From NCBI GenBank assembly GCA_903813345.2, contig CAIIXF020000007.1, forward strand, positions 13,188,714 to 13,252,713: a stretch of 64,000 nt of DNA. Reading direction: 5' to 3'. The translations under genes and the position numbers were made by a program. Shown in pieces: positions 29,846-41,600 of this stretch. The DNA is from Owenia fusiformis (Eukaryota; Annelida; Polychaeta; Sabellida; Oweniidae). How positions within the stretch are numbered: position 1 is the stretch's first letter; each line of letters opens with the position of its first letter. A model generated the notes under the pieces. That model did no database searches. It was not told where the DNA came from and saw nothing but the letters and a program-made list of their open reading frames with translations.

Positions 29846-30762
29846 TATCTATTTTTCATGGCTATTTATGAGAGTTCTAGTACAAATTGAATAATTGTTA
29901 CAGATAGGCAGCATTTAGTAGTGTTATGTTCTTCTGGTCTGATTTTTGAACTAAATCAAAAAAATATCTATATTTTAAAGAATGAAGGTGAATTCCAAAG
30001 GGTACTAAGGTGTTGAATCTATTGATTTCCTTTGTAGATAATCTAATTTCGAGGTGTTTCATTTACTGTGCTCTTATCTGCTTATCAATGTCCAGTCTGT
30101 AGCCATAGCACTCATGGGACCTATTTGAAGCCAATATGTGTAGGATAGACAGTGGCCCAGCTATTGATTTTTATGATGAAATGTATACACCACTGTATTG
30201 TAATCACATGGCACTGGACGATAGAATGTCATCGCACTTTAAAGATTTCAATAATTTGGAATGTATTATATTGAAAATCATTTAAAAAGGCCTTGTAAGT
30301 ATGAAATCATTTTGATCGCTTTGCAGCTCATTTATCTACCAGGAATTGCATGGGTTAGAAATGATATAGAAGACATTAATGCCATTTCAACATTATTACT
30401 AGAAGAAAGCTAGAAACACAGATTAATAATTGATATGTGTTGAAAATATATCTCTTTGACCACATGATTAATATGAACCAGTAGCTATCAACTAGCAATT
30501 CAGAATGAGTTACCAAGTTCTGGAGGATTCTAATCAGATTACGTCCTTTTCAGATCAGATATTGCAAATGATACTAATATGAGAACACTTTAATTAAGCT
30601 TAACTTATTTACTTAGCTCTTGTTCCCTTTCGTAAATATTTACAATTTGTAGAGTAATGCTTGGTGCTTTGTCAGACTTAGGATTAAGGGTACCTGTCTC
30701 ACTGTTCTTATAGTGTTAGTGAATATGGGCTATTCTGGAGATTTTCTTTTGTTTGTCCTAGT
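29846..30762. other. Intergenic, nothing recognised
   Basis: No gene or repeat that I can support. Confidence 0.45.
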
Positions 30763-31660
30763 TATGTTTGTATTATATATGTTTTACTGTACATTAATGA
30801 TTTCAAGGGTACATTTGGATTGTTCAGGGTGGGCCAAAAAAAGACGCTATAACTTTTTTATTATTTTCCAACCTACATACCCCAAATTTTGCAGATATAT
30901 AGTGTCAAGGGTTCTTAGTAATAATATCATATAACAAGTCCTTCAATTTGGATTATATTTGATCTAAAAGAGTAGTTCAATTGGTCCGCCATCCTATTTT
31001 GGTGATCGATTTTAGTTTTAGTCGCCTTGCTGATATAGCAGTATCAATGAAATGTTAGCTAATTTTTTTTCAACATGTCTTAATTGCCAGCTTTAGTTGA
31101 GCAATCTTTTAGATTGGGTGCTATCATACCATCTCCTAGAGATCTCCCCATACCCTATACTCACTTGGGTTTGCATCAGGGCTATTAGCTTGTCGGTCAT
31201 CAGGCCGTATCAGTTCAGGAACATTTTGCAAATTATGCTTATTTCTCATGGCACACCACATGTTTAAGTGAGACGCTGGTGACATATTTTATTCAAGTGA
31301 AAGTGTATAATTCATGATCCATGGCTAGATAACAACCTCAAGTTTCATTTGGTATGCAAATTATGATTTAGTATCAAAAAATAAAAAAGTTATAGCATTT
31401 TGAAAAAAAGTGGCGTTTTTTTGGCCCACCTTGTGTATATGTTTTACTATACATTAATTTCAAGGGTGTGTGTATTATATATGTTTTACTATACATTAAT
31501 TTCAAGGGTGCGTTTGTATTTTATGTGTTTTGACTATACATTAATTTAAAGGGTGTGTTTGTATTTTATGTGTTTTACTATACATTAATTTAAAGGGTGT
31601 GTTTGTATTTTATGTGTTTTACTATACATTAATTTTAAGGGTGCGTTTGTATCTGATAAC
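30763..31660. repeat. About 46-bp tandem repeat (about 6 units), split by a MITE
   Basis: Units read TTGTATTTTATGTGTTTTAC then TATACATTAATTTCAAGGGT. One unit lies at 30763-30812, left of the MITE, and about five lie right of it (31434-31660). The element therefore inserted inside, or at the edge of, an existing array. Confidence 0.75.
30825..31433. mobile_element. Mariner-type MITE, 609 bp
   Basis: Ends CAGGGTGGGCCAAAAAAA and TTTTTTTGGCCCACCTTG form TIRs that extend inward through a TATAAC/GTTATA motif. The flanking dinucleotides are degenerate (TT and TG), so a TA duplication is not clear. It is inserted in the 46-bp array. Confidence 0.8.
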
Positions 31661-32151
31661 CCTATTTTCTCTTATTTGCAAATTTTACAAATGGATTCAT
31701 GTAATGTTGTTAACAACATTTGCTTATACTCAATGAAAGAGAGTTTTATGACCTGTTTTTCATGTTATCAATCAAATGATTATTCAATAATTAGAATTTC
31801 AGGAAGAATTTATTTATCATTTTATTATATTAATAACAAGCAGACATGATCAGACTCTCATTTTTATGTGGATTATTTTATTTGAAATATTAGCTATTTA
31901 TGTGCTTTTTAGTGTTTCCCACAGTTGTACATTCTAGATAAACACAGACATTGTAAATATTGAATTTGATATTATTATAGCAATTAAAATGTTATAAGAA
32001 TTCACCATTACTGGTTTTATCACTGATTCTGTATATCTGAGTAGACTGCCGTGAGTGTTTTCTCTCATCTAAAGGTGTCCCATTTTCTTCCCTGTGTGCA
32101 GAGTCTAGTTAAACTACACTCTGCCTAGTAGAGACCATATTACAGTTTAGT

Positions 32152-32374
32152 AGCCCCGCCCCCACGACGGGTACCGGTGACAGTTTTGGTAAATCACTTT
32201 TGACCTACACGCTGACCTTCCACCAATCAGCGAACTTGAAGAAACATACGCCAAATGCGTTCTAATTAAATATGCACATGTCATTGGTCAATTCTGGGCT
32301 CAACGATGACGTCAGAAGGAATGACCATATAAAGAACGTCGGTCAAATTTGGCCAACGAACACTGATTGGCGCG
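32152..32374 (+). promoter_or_regulatory. Strong Pol II core promoter: GC box, CCAAT boxes, CRE, TATA
   Basis: Ordered on the + strand: GC box AGCCCCGCCCCC (32152-32163), CCAATCAG (32223), inverted CCAAT ATTGGTC (32283), a palindromic CRE TGACGTCA (32307-32314) and TATAAA (32328-32333), predicting a start near 32358. Another inverted CCAAT (GATTGG) lies just after it. A donor-like GCG|GTGAGT occurs at 32374, which would make a very short first exon; CCGT|GTAAGTT at 32943 is another candidate. CRE, CCAAT and TATA together suggest a signal-inducible gene running rightward. No coding exon was found for it. Confidence 0.6.
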
Positions 32375-33149
32375 GTGAGTTCACAGGTTTATTTTAGTTT
32401 GAAAGGGTGAAGACGAAGCTCTCTTCTAAGAAGTGAAGTCAAACGAATGCAAAGGGTACCCATTTTCCCAACCAACTTGATAACGAAATTATTGAGAAAG
32501 TGATTAGCATAAAATAACTGGCAAGGGTGAAGAACTGAGAAGAAAGTTCTATTTAATACAATTACAACATTTCATCACTACAAAGTACATGTATCTTTTT
32601 AACAGAAAGAAATTAAGCTTAGTTTAACAGTTACCAGTGTTCATTAGAATAATTTACAACAATCTAGTTCGCCTCACTAAAATTTGGAAATTTTTCTAGT
32701 AATTATATTGACCAAATAAAGAATAAACTTGGATGGCACTGTGGTGACTTCCGGAGAATGAGAGTTAAAATGCATATACCAAACTACAAATGGTAATCTA
32801 GTATCCTTTTAGTTCTAGCTGGCACATTAGCGTGGGCTCTCTATTCATTTAGACCGTTGACAAACATCTCATAAGCAATTTCTTTTTGCCAAGTACTTCA
32901 GAAAATAAGTTCATTTAGTAAGCTAAGAGGCATGGTGACCGTGTAAGTTACATTATAGCCATTTTATTAGACTTTTGGCAGTTTTTATTATCATGTTAAC
33001 ATTCTCATATTCATTTTTTGCTGCAATTTAAGCTTTATCCTGTTCATGCTTAGAATATGGAACAAGTAAAACAATGTCATAAAAAACATAAAGGATTAGT
33101 TTTATGGCTATAATGTTAAAAGTGATGGCTAATTGATATCCTCTGTAAC

Positions 33150-34322
33150 CAGGCTTGTAGTAGTATATGTAAATAGAAGTGAACTAAGAGAACTAAGTCT
33201 GGGATTAAAACCAGTACCCCTCCTCCATTCCCTCCTTAATGTGGGTGTAGTAGGACATGTAAATAGAAGTGAACTAAGAGAACTAAGTCTGGGATTAAAA
33301 CCAGTACCCCTTCTCCATTCCCTCCTTAATGTGGGTGTAGTAGTACATGTAAATAGAAGTGAACTAAGAGAACTAAGTCTGGCATTAAGACCAGTACACC
33401 TCCTCCATTCCCTCCTTAATGTGGGTGAATAGTACATGTAAATAGAAGTGAACTAAGAGAACTAAGTCTGGCATTAAGACCAGTACCCCTCCTCCATTCC
33501 CTCCTTAATGTGGGTGAGTAGTACATGTAAATAGAAGTGAACTAAGAGAACTAAGTCTGGCATTAAGACCAGTACCCCTCCTCCATTCCCTCCTTAATGT
33601 GGGTGAATAGTACATGTAAATAGAAGTGAACTAAGAGAACTAAGTCTGGCATTAAGACCAGTACCCCCCCTCCATTCCCTCCTTAATGTGGGTGAGTAGT
33701 ACATGTAAATAGAAGTGAACTAAGAGAACTAAGTCTGGCATTAAGACCAGTACCCCTCCTTCATTCCCTCCTTAATGTGGGTGAATAGTACATGTAAATA
33801 GAAGTGAACTAAGAGAACTAAGTCTGGCATTAAGACCAGTACCCCCCCCTCCATTCCCTCCTTAATGTGGGTGAGTAGTACATGTAAATAGAAGTGAACT
33901 AAGAGAACTAAGTCTGGCATTAAGACCAGTACACCTCCTCCATTCCCTCCTTAATGTGGGTGAATAGTACATGTAAATAGAAGTGAACTAAGAGAACTAA
34001 GTCTGGCATTAAGACCAGTACCCCCCCTCCATTCCCTCCTTAATGTGGGTGAGTAGTACATGTAAATAGAAGTGAACTAAGAGAACTAAGTCTGGCATTA
34101 AGACCAGTACCCCCCTCCATTCCCTCCTTAATGTGGGTGAATAGTACATGTAAATAGAAGTGAACTAAGAGAACTAAGTCTGGCATTAAGACCAGTACCC
34201 CTCCTTCATTCCCTCCTTAATGTGGGTGTAGTAGTAGTATATGCAAATAGAAGTGAACTAAGAGAACTAAGTCTGGCATTAAGACCAGTACCCATCCCCC
34301 ATTCCCCCTAATGTGGGTTTGA
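33150..34322. repeat. About 90-bp minisatellite, about 13 copies, with dimeric higher-order pattern
   Basis: The unit holds GAAGTGAACTAAGAGAACTA, AGTCTGGCATTAAGACCAG and a C-rich CTCCATTCCCTCCTTAATG stretch. From the fourth copy, units alternate between GGGTGAATAG and GGGTGAGTAG starts, giving a dimer of about 178 bp repeated about four times. Length varies mainly in a C-run (C5-C8). Frames across it in both strands are repeat artefacts. Confidence 0.92.
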
Positions 34323-35328
34323 ATGACAGATGGGGAGGGGGAGGCAGAGACTTGATGCAAGAGCAGCAGGAAAGATATTTTATTGATATTATTTTTATGA
34401 AATACATTTTGAAAAAGTTGTTCATTTTAAGGTTTAAACATTTCTAAGTGTTAAAATTATAATGAGACTAATTGATATAGCTTCACTTGCAATCTTGTAA
34501 AGCTGATATCCCATATTCTGGCCCATTAACCCATTTTACATGTCATCATTTGCCTTTTATTATTTTTACCCTATTTACAATATGCTAATTATTGTCCATA
34601 GTGACATATTAATAATTACATGAATCAATATAATCTTTAATATAAAAATATAATAAGCCATAAAAGCTTAAGCCTGTTGTGTGCCTTACAAAGTAATTTA
34701 ATTAGTTGAGAGGCCCAGTTATCTTAAACACTGGATTAATTGTGATTCTCACAGGTGGCTTCCTCCCAGTGTGCCTGATAACGATTGAACATGATAGATT
34801 ATTTCTTCAGTTCCATTATTGCTTCTTCTCATTCTATTGATGGCTTAATAAGAAAAACATTGCTTTTATATAGTGACACATTTGCTACATTGATGCATGG
34901 GCTAACGCTTTCAAGAGAAATAGTTGATGTTCATTTAGACGGAGATGCTTTTAGGAGTTTTCAGGCATATTTTGATAAAATTAGGAATAATTGTTTCTTA
35001 TTTTTTAAATATGCAATGTTAATCAAAGATAATATAAGAATATTTAGTAAGTTAATTCAATACTTTGTCCTGGGGTGTTATTAGTATTATAGCAGACAGG
35101 ATTCTGGTGTTTATGAAACAAAACCCAATAAATGCACTCCTACTACAATGGGGCACCTAATGGGGAATACAACATGGTGAGAAAGATGTTTTGCAAAGTG
35201 GCACAAGTAAATATTAAGGTCTGCACAAAGTACTGGTATGCAGAGTAAGCCATTGAGGAGTGTAGGATTAAAGCAAAATGTTTAGCAGGTGGATGCTGAT
35301 TTGTGAACTCATCCACTAAGTCAAAGTA
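34323..35328. other. Gene-poor stretch, nothing recognised
   Basis: AT-rich. A 99-codon frame at 34785-35084 has no similarity I can identify and no splice or start context. Confidence 0.4.
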
Positions 35329-36076
35329 CAGGGTGTTCAAAAAAAAACGCAACCCAAAGAAATCGCTATATCTTGGAAAATACTAGTCCAATTGTGTTCA
35401 TTTTTTCAGGAAGGAAAGAAGAGACTGTGTATGTATAGCTCATGTTGTTAGTTAGTTGTAAAACATGATGCCTTGGACAAATGCTCAAAAGACATTAGTA
35501 TTGGAAAGATACGAAAAACGCAGTCAGAGACTACTGCCACAGCAATAAAACCAAATAACTTTCTAACCATAGTGTTTTGGCTATTCAAATTTGGCACAAA
35601 TCATCTTCATTCAATGTATGATAAATCTGTAGAGTGAAATCAAAATCACTCCAGGGACTTTACAGTTTTGGTTGAAATGCTTTCAAAACCCAGTCAAACA
35701 CCCTGGTTCAGCCAGATTTAAGAAGGCATTTTGACCATGACTGTAAAGTCCCTGGAGTGATTTTAATGAAACTCCCCCAATTCACTACACATTATATGAA
35801 GATAATTTGTGGTGAATCTGAAGTGCCAAAACACCATGGTTAGAAAGTTAGTAGGGTTTATTGCTCTGGCAGTCACCTCTGATTGCGTTTTTCGTATCTT
35901 TCCAATACTAATGTCTTTTGAGAAGGTGTCCAAGGCATCATGTTTTACAATTAACTAACAGCAGGAGCTATACACACATAGTCTCTTCTTTCTTTCCTGA
36001 AAAAATGAACACAATTGGATAAGTATTTTCCAAGATATAGCGATTTCTTTGGGTTGCGTTTTTTTTTAACACCCTG
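35329..36076. mobile_element. Fold-back mariner-type MITE, 748 bp, palindromic over its whole length
   Basis: Ends CAGGGTGTTCAAAAAAAAAC and its complement are flanked by TA (35327-35328, 36077-36078). Complementarity continues almost to the centre: CACTCCAGGGACTTTACAG near 35648 pairs with CTGTAAAGTCCCTGGAGTG near 35740. The arms are therefore about 330 bp around a short centre. No coding capacity. Confidence 0.9.
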
Positions 36077-36078
36077 TA

Positions 36079-36981
36079 CAATGCGTGTTTAAAAAACGCA
36101 ACAGAAAATTATCTCGGAAAAGCACAAAACCAGTGATAACAGCATTGATTTCATTCAATGTACCATAAAGCCATGTGTCTCCTCTTTCCAATAGTATATC
36201 ATTCGTTGAAATTGGGTCTTGGTTGAGCGAGTAATTATTATCCCAAAGAACGAAGTTCAATAGGGATATAGTGAAGCCGTCCGTCCATCTGTCCATCTGT
36301 CCGTCAGTCAGTCAGTCCATGTCATTCATTCACAGGGAGTCATGGCTGGCCGAAGAATCATTAATTTCACAAATTGGGGCAAAGTTCAGCTCCAACCCAA
36401 GTTTTAAACATTGCAAAAGTCAGTGCATGGGGCATAGAGGCTATTGGAAGAAGATGTGGCAGGTGTGACATAGACAGTAAAGTGTTCATACTCATACTCT
36501 TGCGAGAATACATCCTATAACCCTCCAAATGGCCACCACTTCTTTGCACATAATGAAGTGCTCTTTTCTCCATGTCATGCATGGTTCAGCCCTTAGTGAT
36601 CTGTGGGTTAAGGTGGAGAAAAGCTGCCTATTGGCAGTTCTTTCTCGAAGTTTTGCAATATCTGGTGGAGGAATAGTGAGCACAGATGCTCCTGAGATAG
36701 CTCCAAAAGAAAAAGTCACAACAATTCATGTCAGGAGAACTTCCATTGGCACCTAGCCCTTGCACTGGAATTTGCAATATCTGAAACTTGGTCAAGAGCC
36801 AACTTTGACCCACTGTGCAAATGGAAGGATTTCTCACATAACCATGACCACATATGAATGAATGACATATCATTGCAAAGAGGGACGTGGCTTTATGCAA
36901 CATTGAATGAAATTGATGTAGTCATCACTAATTTTGTGATTTTACGAGATAACTGCTTGTTCCATTTTTTTATATGCCCTG
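36079..36981 (-). mobile_element. Relic mariner/IS630-type transposon with transposase C-terminal fragments
   Basis: The element has imperfect TIRs and a TA on each side; its left TA (36077-36078) is the right-hand TA of the neighbouring MITE. Minus-strand reading gives SPDMNCCDFFFWSYLRS near 36720-36770, the hallmark SPDLxPxDFFLWGYLK block of mariner-like transposases. Further on come IPPPDIAKLRERTANRQLF (about 36620-36690) and RALHYVQRSGGHLE (about 36510-36560), the usual C-terminal tail. These blocks lie in different frames and the N-terminal half is missing, so it is inactive. Confidence 0.75.
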
Positions 36982-37350
36982 TAGTTGTAGATTCTAATTA
37001 AATAGTCAGAGAATATGATACTAAAACAATTCACGAATGAAACCATACTGAACAATCAGTCTTCAACAATTCTTGTATTAGATAAGTTAGAAACATAAAA
37101 ATCTCAATAAAGGGTGAAATCTGCAATACCCCTTTGGATACCCTCTTTATGTTACCTCTCCTTTGCAGTTGGTCTTATATAACAGATTCACTTTATTCAA
37201 GTGCATTGAATGTCTGACGTCATTGATATCTACTAATAATTGAAGGCAAGAGTTCAAATGGTAAAAAGCATTGATTCGGGAATCAATTAAATATAGCCAG
37301 TTATGAATGTCAACAAAGACTACTGATATGTTTTATAATTTTCCTTTTAG

Positions 37351-37502
37351 CTCTTGGAGTCTGAGGTTACATCAATTTGAGATATTGATATCTGAACAAG
37401 GAAATCTCATCAGATCAAGCAGTTAACGCTTCCATGCAACAAAGATTGCAAGACTTGAGAGGGATGAATTCAAGATACTGAGTGTTATAACCAGTTTATA
37501 AG
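37351..37502 (+). ncRNA. Candidate non-coding (5' UTR) exon
   Basis: A 152-base segment is bounded by a strong acceptor (TTTTCCTTTTAG, ending 37350) and a perfect donor (AAG|GTAAGT at 37503). All three frames contain stops. It could be a 5' UTR exon of the transcript begun at the 32.3-kb promoter. This rests only on splice signals. Confidence 0.4.
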
Positions 37503-38425
37503 GTAAGTACATGTACTTCTTATATACATGCTCAGTGATGGATGAAATATACAAGCATCTAACTTATTCCTTTAAAGCAAAATTGTAGTTTGGGCTTTAA
37601 ACACCAAGCAAAATTGTTTTTTCTCTATTTTACCTTAGAAAGACATAATTGCAATATAGGCTGAGTACTATCTTGTCAACTAGATTTATCTTTTACTTGT
37701 TTGAAAAGGTACTTGAATCTTTTTGTGGTAAACCGAAACTCGTATAACTCCATGATAGTATCACATGATCCCACATAGGTGACTATATAATATATTGTTA
37801 CATGGACTTCTATCAGAGACCTATGCCAGGTGACAGTCTGTGTAAGTTTTTCCTATTGAAAGCATTGTTACATGTTTTGCTTCAACGGCATTTTCAAATT
37901 GTAAGGTGTGTTTGGTTTGATTTTTGGTAAAGAAGTAGATGCTTAATGAATCTTAAGTTTGTACAAAAATGGGTGTCTTAATCATTGAATAATTAATTAA
38001 AAAATCATATACGTATTTTTTTCTATAGCAACAAGTCTTATTTACATGAAGTTACCAATAAAACATGCAATCAAGTTTGTTGTTGTTTTCATTTTAGAGT
38101 AGGGGTGGGAGTAAGATTATAATATTTTTAAATGGGTTGATGACTTCAATTGCATGGCATATGAAACGGTCCCCAATAATTCCCTGCAGATAGTATTAGA
38201 GAAATTGTTTTCATTAGGAGGAGGAATGTGTTTAGTGTTACCTTATTGTCTTCTGATTATAAATCCTCTCAGAGAAAGGCATAAAAGATAATTAGCATAA
38301 ATCCATTTCAGAAGCAACTTTCATCTCTAATGCCTAATCTTCTAAGACATAGTGTGCTGATGTAGCACAAGCCCTTTCCATTGAGGGATTCTTCTGTGAG
38401 AATGTTTCTTACTTAAAACACTCCT
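37503..38425. other. Gene-poor stretch, nothing recognised
   Basis: No supported feature between the candidate exon and the 27-bp array. Confidence 0.4.
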
Positions 38426-38692
38426 AGGAAAGTAAGTTTGCCAGGGGTTCCTAGAAAAGTAAGTTTGCCAGGGGTTCCTAGAAAAATAAGTTTGCCAGGG
38501 GTTCCTAGAAAAGTAAGTTTGTCAGGGGTTCCTAGGAAAATAAGTTTGCCAGGGGTTCCTAGAAAAGTAAGTTTGCCAGGGGTTCCTAGAAAAGTAAGTT
38601 TGCCAGGGGTTCCTAGAAAAGTAAGTTTGCCAGGGGTTCCTAGAAAAGTAAGTTTGCCAGGGGTTCCTAGAAAAGTAAGTTTGCCAGGGGTG
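38426..38692. repeat. 27-bp minisatellite, about 10 copies, each with AAAGTAAGT
   Basis: The unit is TTGCCAGGGGTTCCTAGAAA plus AGTAAGT. Every copy carries AAAGTAAGT or AAAATAAGT; the former fits a strong 5' splice site on the + strand. Because 27 is a multiple of three, frames stay open on both strands (PGVPRKVSL and GTPGKLTFL repeats); I do not call these proteins. Confidence 0.92.
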
Positions 38693-38699
38693 CCACAGC

Positions 38700-41600
38700 T
38701 CAGTGTTCTGAATTTCAAGGATGCTTCCGAGTATATCAATCTACTTGTTTTGAGATTTTGGACATGCTGCTTGATGGATTGATTTGAACTTTTTTAAAGA
38801 TTTTTTTGGTGTATGTATGTATGTAAGTAATTGGCATGTACAAATGTACATTGTATTATTTAATATTTGGTATGAAAATTTAGAGCTACTGTAATTAGAT
38901 TTTGGGCATATTTGGAGAAGGAGTTATTCATTTTAAAATTTCCATTTTATATTCATTGCCAAACTTTTATGCTTACTAAGGTAATATGCATTAATTGATA
39001 AAAAACTCATGTATGCGCATTGTCTTGTTAATTTTTCATAATTTCAAAACTGAATTCTTGGAAAACTAATTCAGTTCAGTTGAAGGGAAAATGTTACGAA
39101 CCCCTTATAGGTTTCAATTTGACATAAATGACCCTCAATGTTATAAATAAATAATAAATTACACCCAAAAGACTCAAGCTGTGAAATATATGATCTCATG
39201 AGTCTTAATTAGTGGTAAAGCTGATGAAAAATTGTTCTCACTTGTGAATAATAGATAAGCTAAACTATTCTTATGAAGTGTAACTTGATAGTCACATATT
39301 TTCTTGACTTTTTTTATAACCTTTGTGGGATTGATTCTTATAATAACTGCATGTCCTTTGTTACGATAAGGAAGCTCTGACTTAAAACAAAATCAAATGA
39401 AATTCATTGTCAAACATTTTACAGCAGATCCCTCCTTCTTCAAGAAAACTGATAATATACATATCTCCATGGCATACTAATGGCATATTTTTTCACTATT
39501 TTAGGCAACTAAATTGTCAGCATCCGTAAAACTTTGTGGCCTCTGTTCAATGAGCATATCTCTGGTTCGATAAGGAATCATCTCAACTCAAGTAAAGACG
39601 AGTGAAATATTTTACATGTGCAGAACAACCATTGCTACATCAAATTCTAAACTGGTATTTTCCTTATGTTCTGGTAATATATATATACAGTACACTCAAT
39701 CTTTTGATTGTTCGTAAAAATCATTGATATTCCTATGTATTCTTTCATTGGTTGACAAAATGACTCTGGCACGGGTGTTATGACCTGGGTTGTCAAAGAG
39801 AGTCAATTTCAATGCATGATGATTCTCTGTCATACAACTTTCATAATACTGGCTCTGATTTAGCACATAGTTTTCTACAAACTGAATAAAGACTAGGTCA
39901 CCCCAAAGTTCATGTCGCTCTCTGATTGAAATTGCCATTATGTATCCTGAAGTATATGTTTGGCATAAAAGAAATATTATATTTTCTTCAATTGGGGTAT
40001 TGAATGTTTCCCAGTAGGAATATTGTATTTACCCCAGGGACTGAATATTCAATTGTCATAGATACTGCTCTTAGTATCGCTTTTATAAGCTCACATGGTG
40101 GGCCATTTTTACAATCAATGTTGAATCAATCGATAATCAATAATCTATGGCAGAATTGTTTATTTGGGACAATGACTGTCAGAATGTAGTTAATAAAACC
40201 AACAATGATCTTTACGTTGGTCCCAAAAGTCTAGACGTTTTTGCATTATCAGATTTTGGCTAAAAATCTTATAAAGAATTTTTCAAAACTTTTGAATGGT
40301 TCTTACTTTTATTAAAAATAAATCACCATGTGAGCCAAGTACCTCTGGTTATATTTTATTATACCAATAATATTTTGCTTTGAAAAGTAATTCTTACTTT
40401 ACATAATGCTATTGACACAGAATTACAACTCCATGTATACTAGTATAACTGAGTATCGCAAGAAGTTCATTGTAATGGGCAAGTACTGAAAGTAACCATT
40501 TCTGTTATGTGATTGTGCCAGTATAGGGCCTGTTTTTTGACTGTTTATTTGGTTTATCCGATTGTCATTTATGAATGGGTCGAGTGAATCCCACAAATTA
40601 CATCTAGTAGTGGCTCTATATCTTCCTGAAGTGGTTCGATATCAGCAGTAAAGCAATTTTGCAGATTTATTATGAGATCAGGATAAACAAATGTTTACCA
40701 AGAAATCAATTTGAATCTGCAATTTTAGCTGAACAGCTTGAAAGAGAAAAAATTGTCATTAAATTATATTGACTTTGGCGAATATTATCCTTTAAGTGGT
40801 GAATCACAGATGAATTGTTGGAGAATTTGTAACACATTTGAAGAACTATGAGAGAGAATTACCAGTTTTCAATCAAAGCGGACTTTTATTTTGTCAGTCA
40901 CATAGTATTTTCTGTTACTCATTTTCTGTGTTACGGATTACATAGAGTAAAGTGTAAAATGCCATTGAGCCAATTTTTTTAGTTTTTGCAACATATTCGT
41001 ACTTACTATTGCTACGGGTCATATGGGACTTATTTCTAATAATTAGTTTGAGACCTTGAGCAATTGAGCAAATCTCTATGATGATATTGTAAAAGGTTGT
41101 TAATTCCAACCCAATGCAAACTTTCTCCAAGTGTTATTTTAAGAAACCTTGAATCTCCCTCAGCTTAGCATTCTTTTATTATTATAGGTGGTTTTACACT
41201 CTCTATACTCATCTCAAATGTAGCTTTTACAGCCTTTTATGGGAATTTTGAAATTTGAAATGTACTTTAACTTCTAACAGCAAGCTAACATAATAGTCAT
41301 GTTGTTTAGTGAATCTGTTATTTAAAGAGTTGAGACCAGGTCAGCATCTTATGAAGGGTATATTTAAAAGCCATTTAGTATAAATTACATTGATACCAAT
41401 GATTCTCTTAATGGATGATCACTTATAGTGACACAGTTCTACATGAATCAAAAATGAATAAAAATACCACCATGTATAATTTGGAATTGTTACTCTGATA
41501 ATCTTCAGCACTTGAGCAAGATATATGCCTATCATGAAAATGTCAATACTGCTAATTATTTGATCTAGAATATAAAACTAGTTGATAAGAGCAAGTAGGC

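Noticed and set aside
33129-33437. About 100-codon frames on both strands
   Set aside because: They arise from three 90-bp repeat units, and later units break the frame.
34785-35084. 99-codon + strand frame
   Set aside because: No similarity recognised, AT-rich composition and no splice or promoter context. Left out as a gene although it is not repeat-derived.
38413-38782. 108- and 114-codon frames on opposite strands with 9-residue repeats
   Set aside because: The 27-bp array explains both; simultaneous opposite-strand frames argue against coding.
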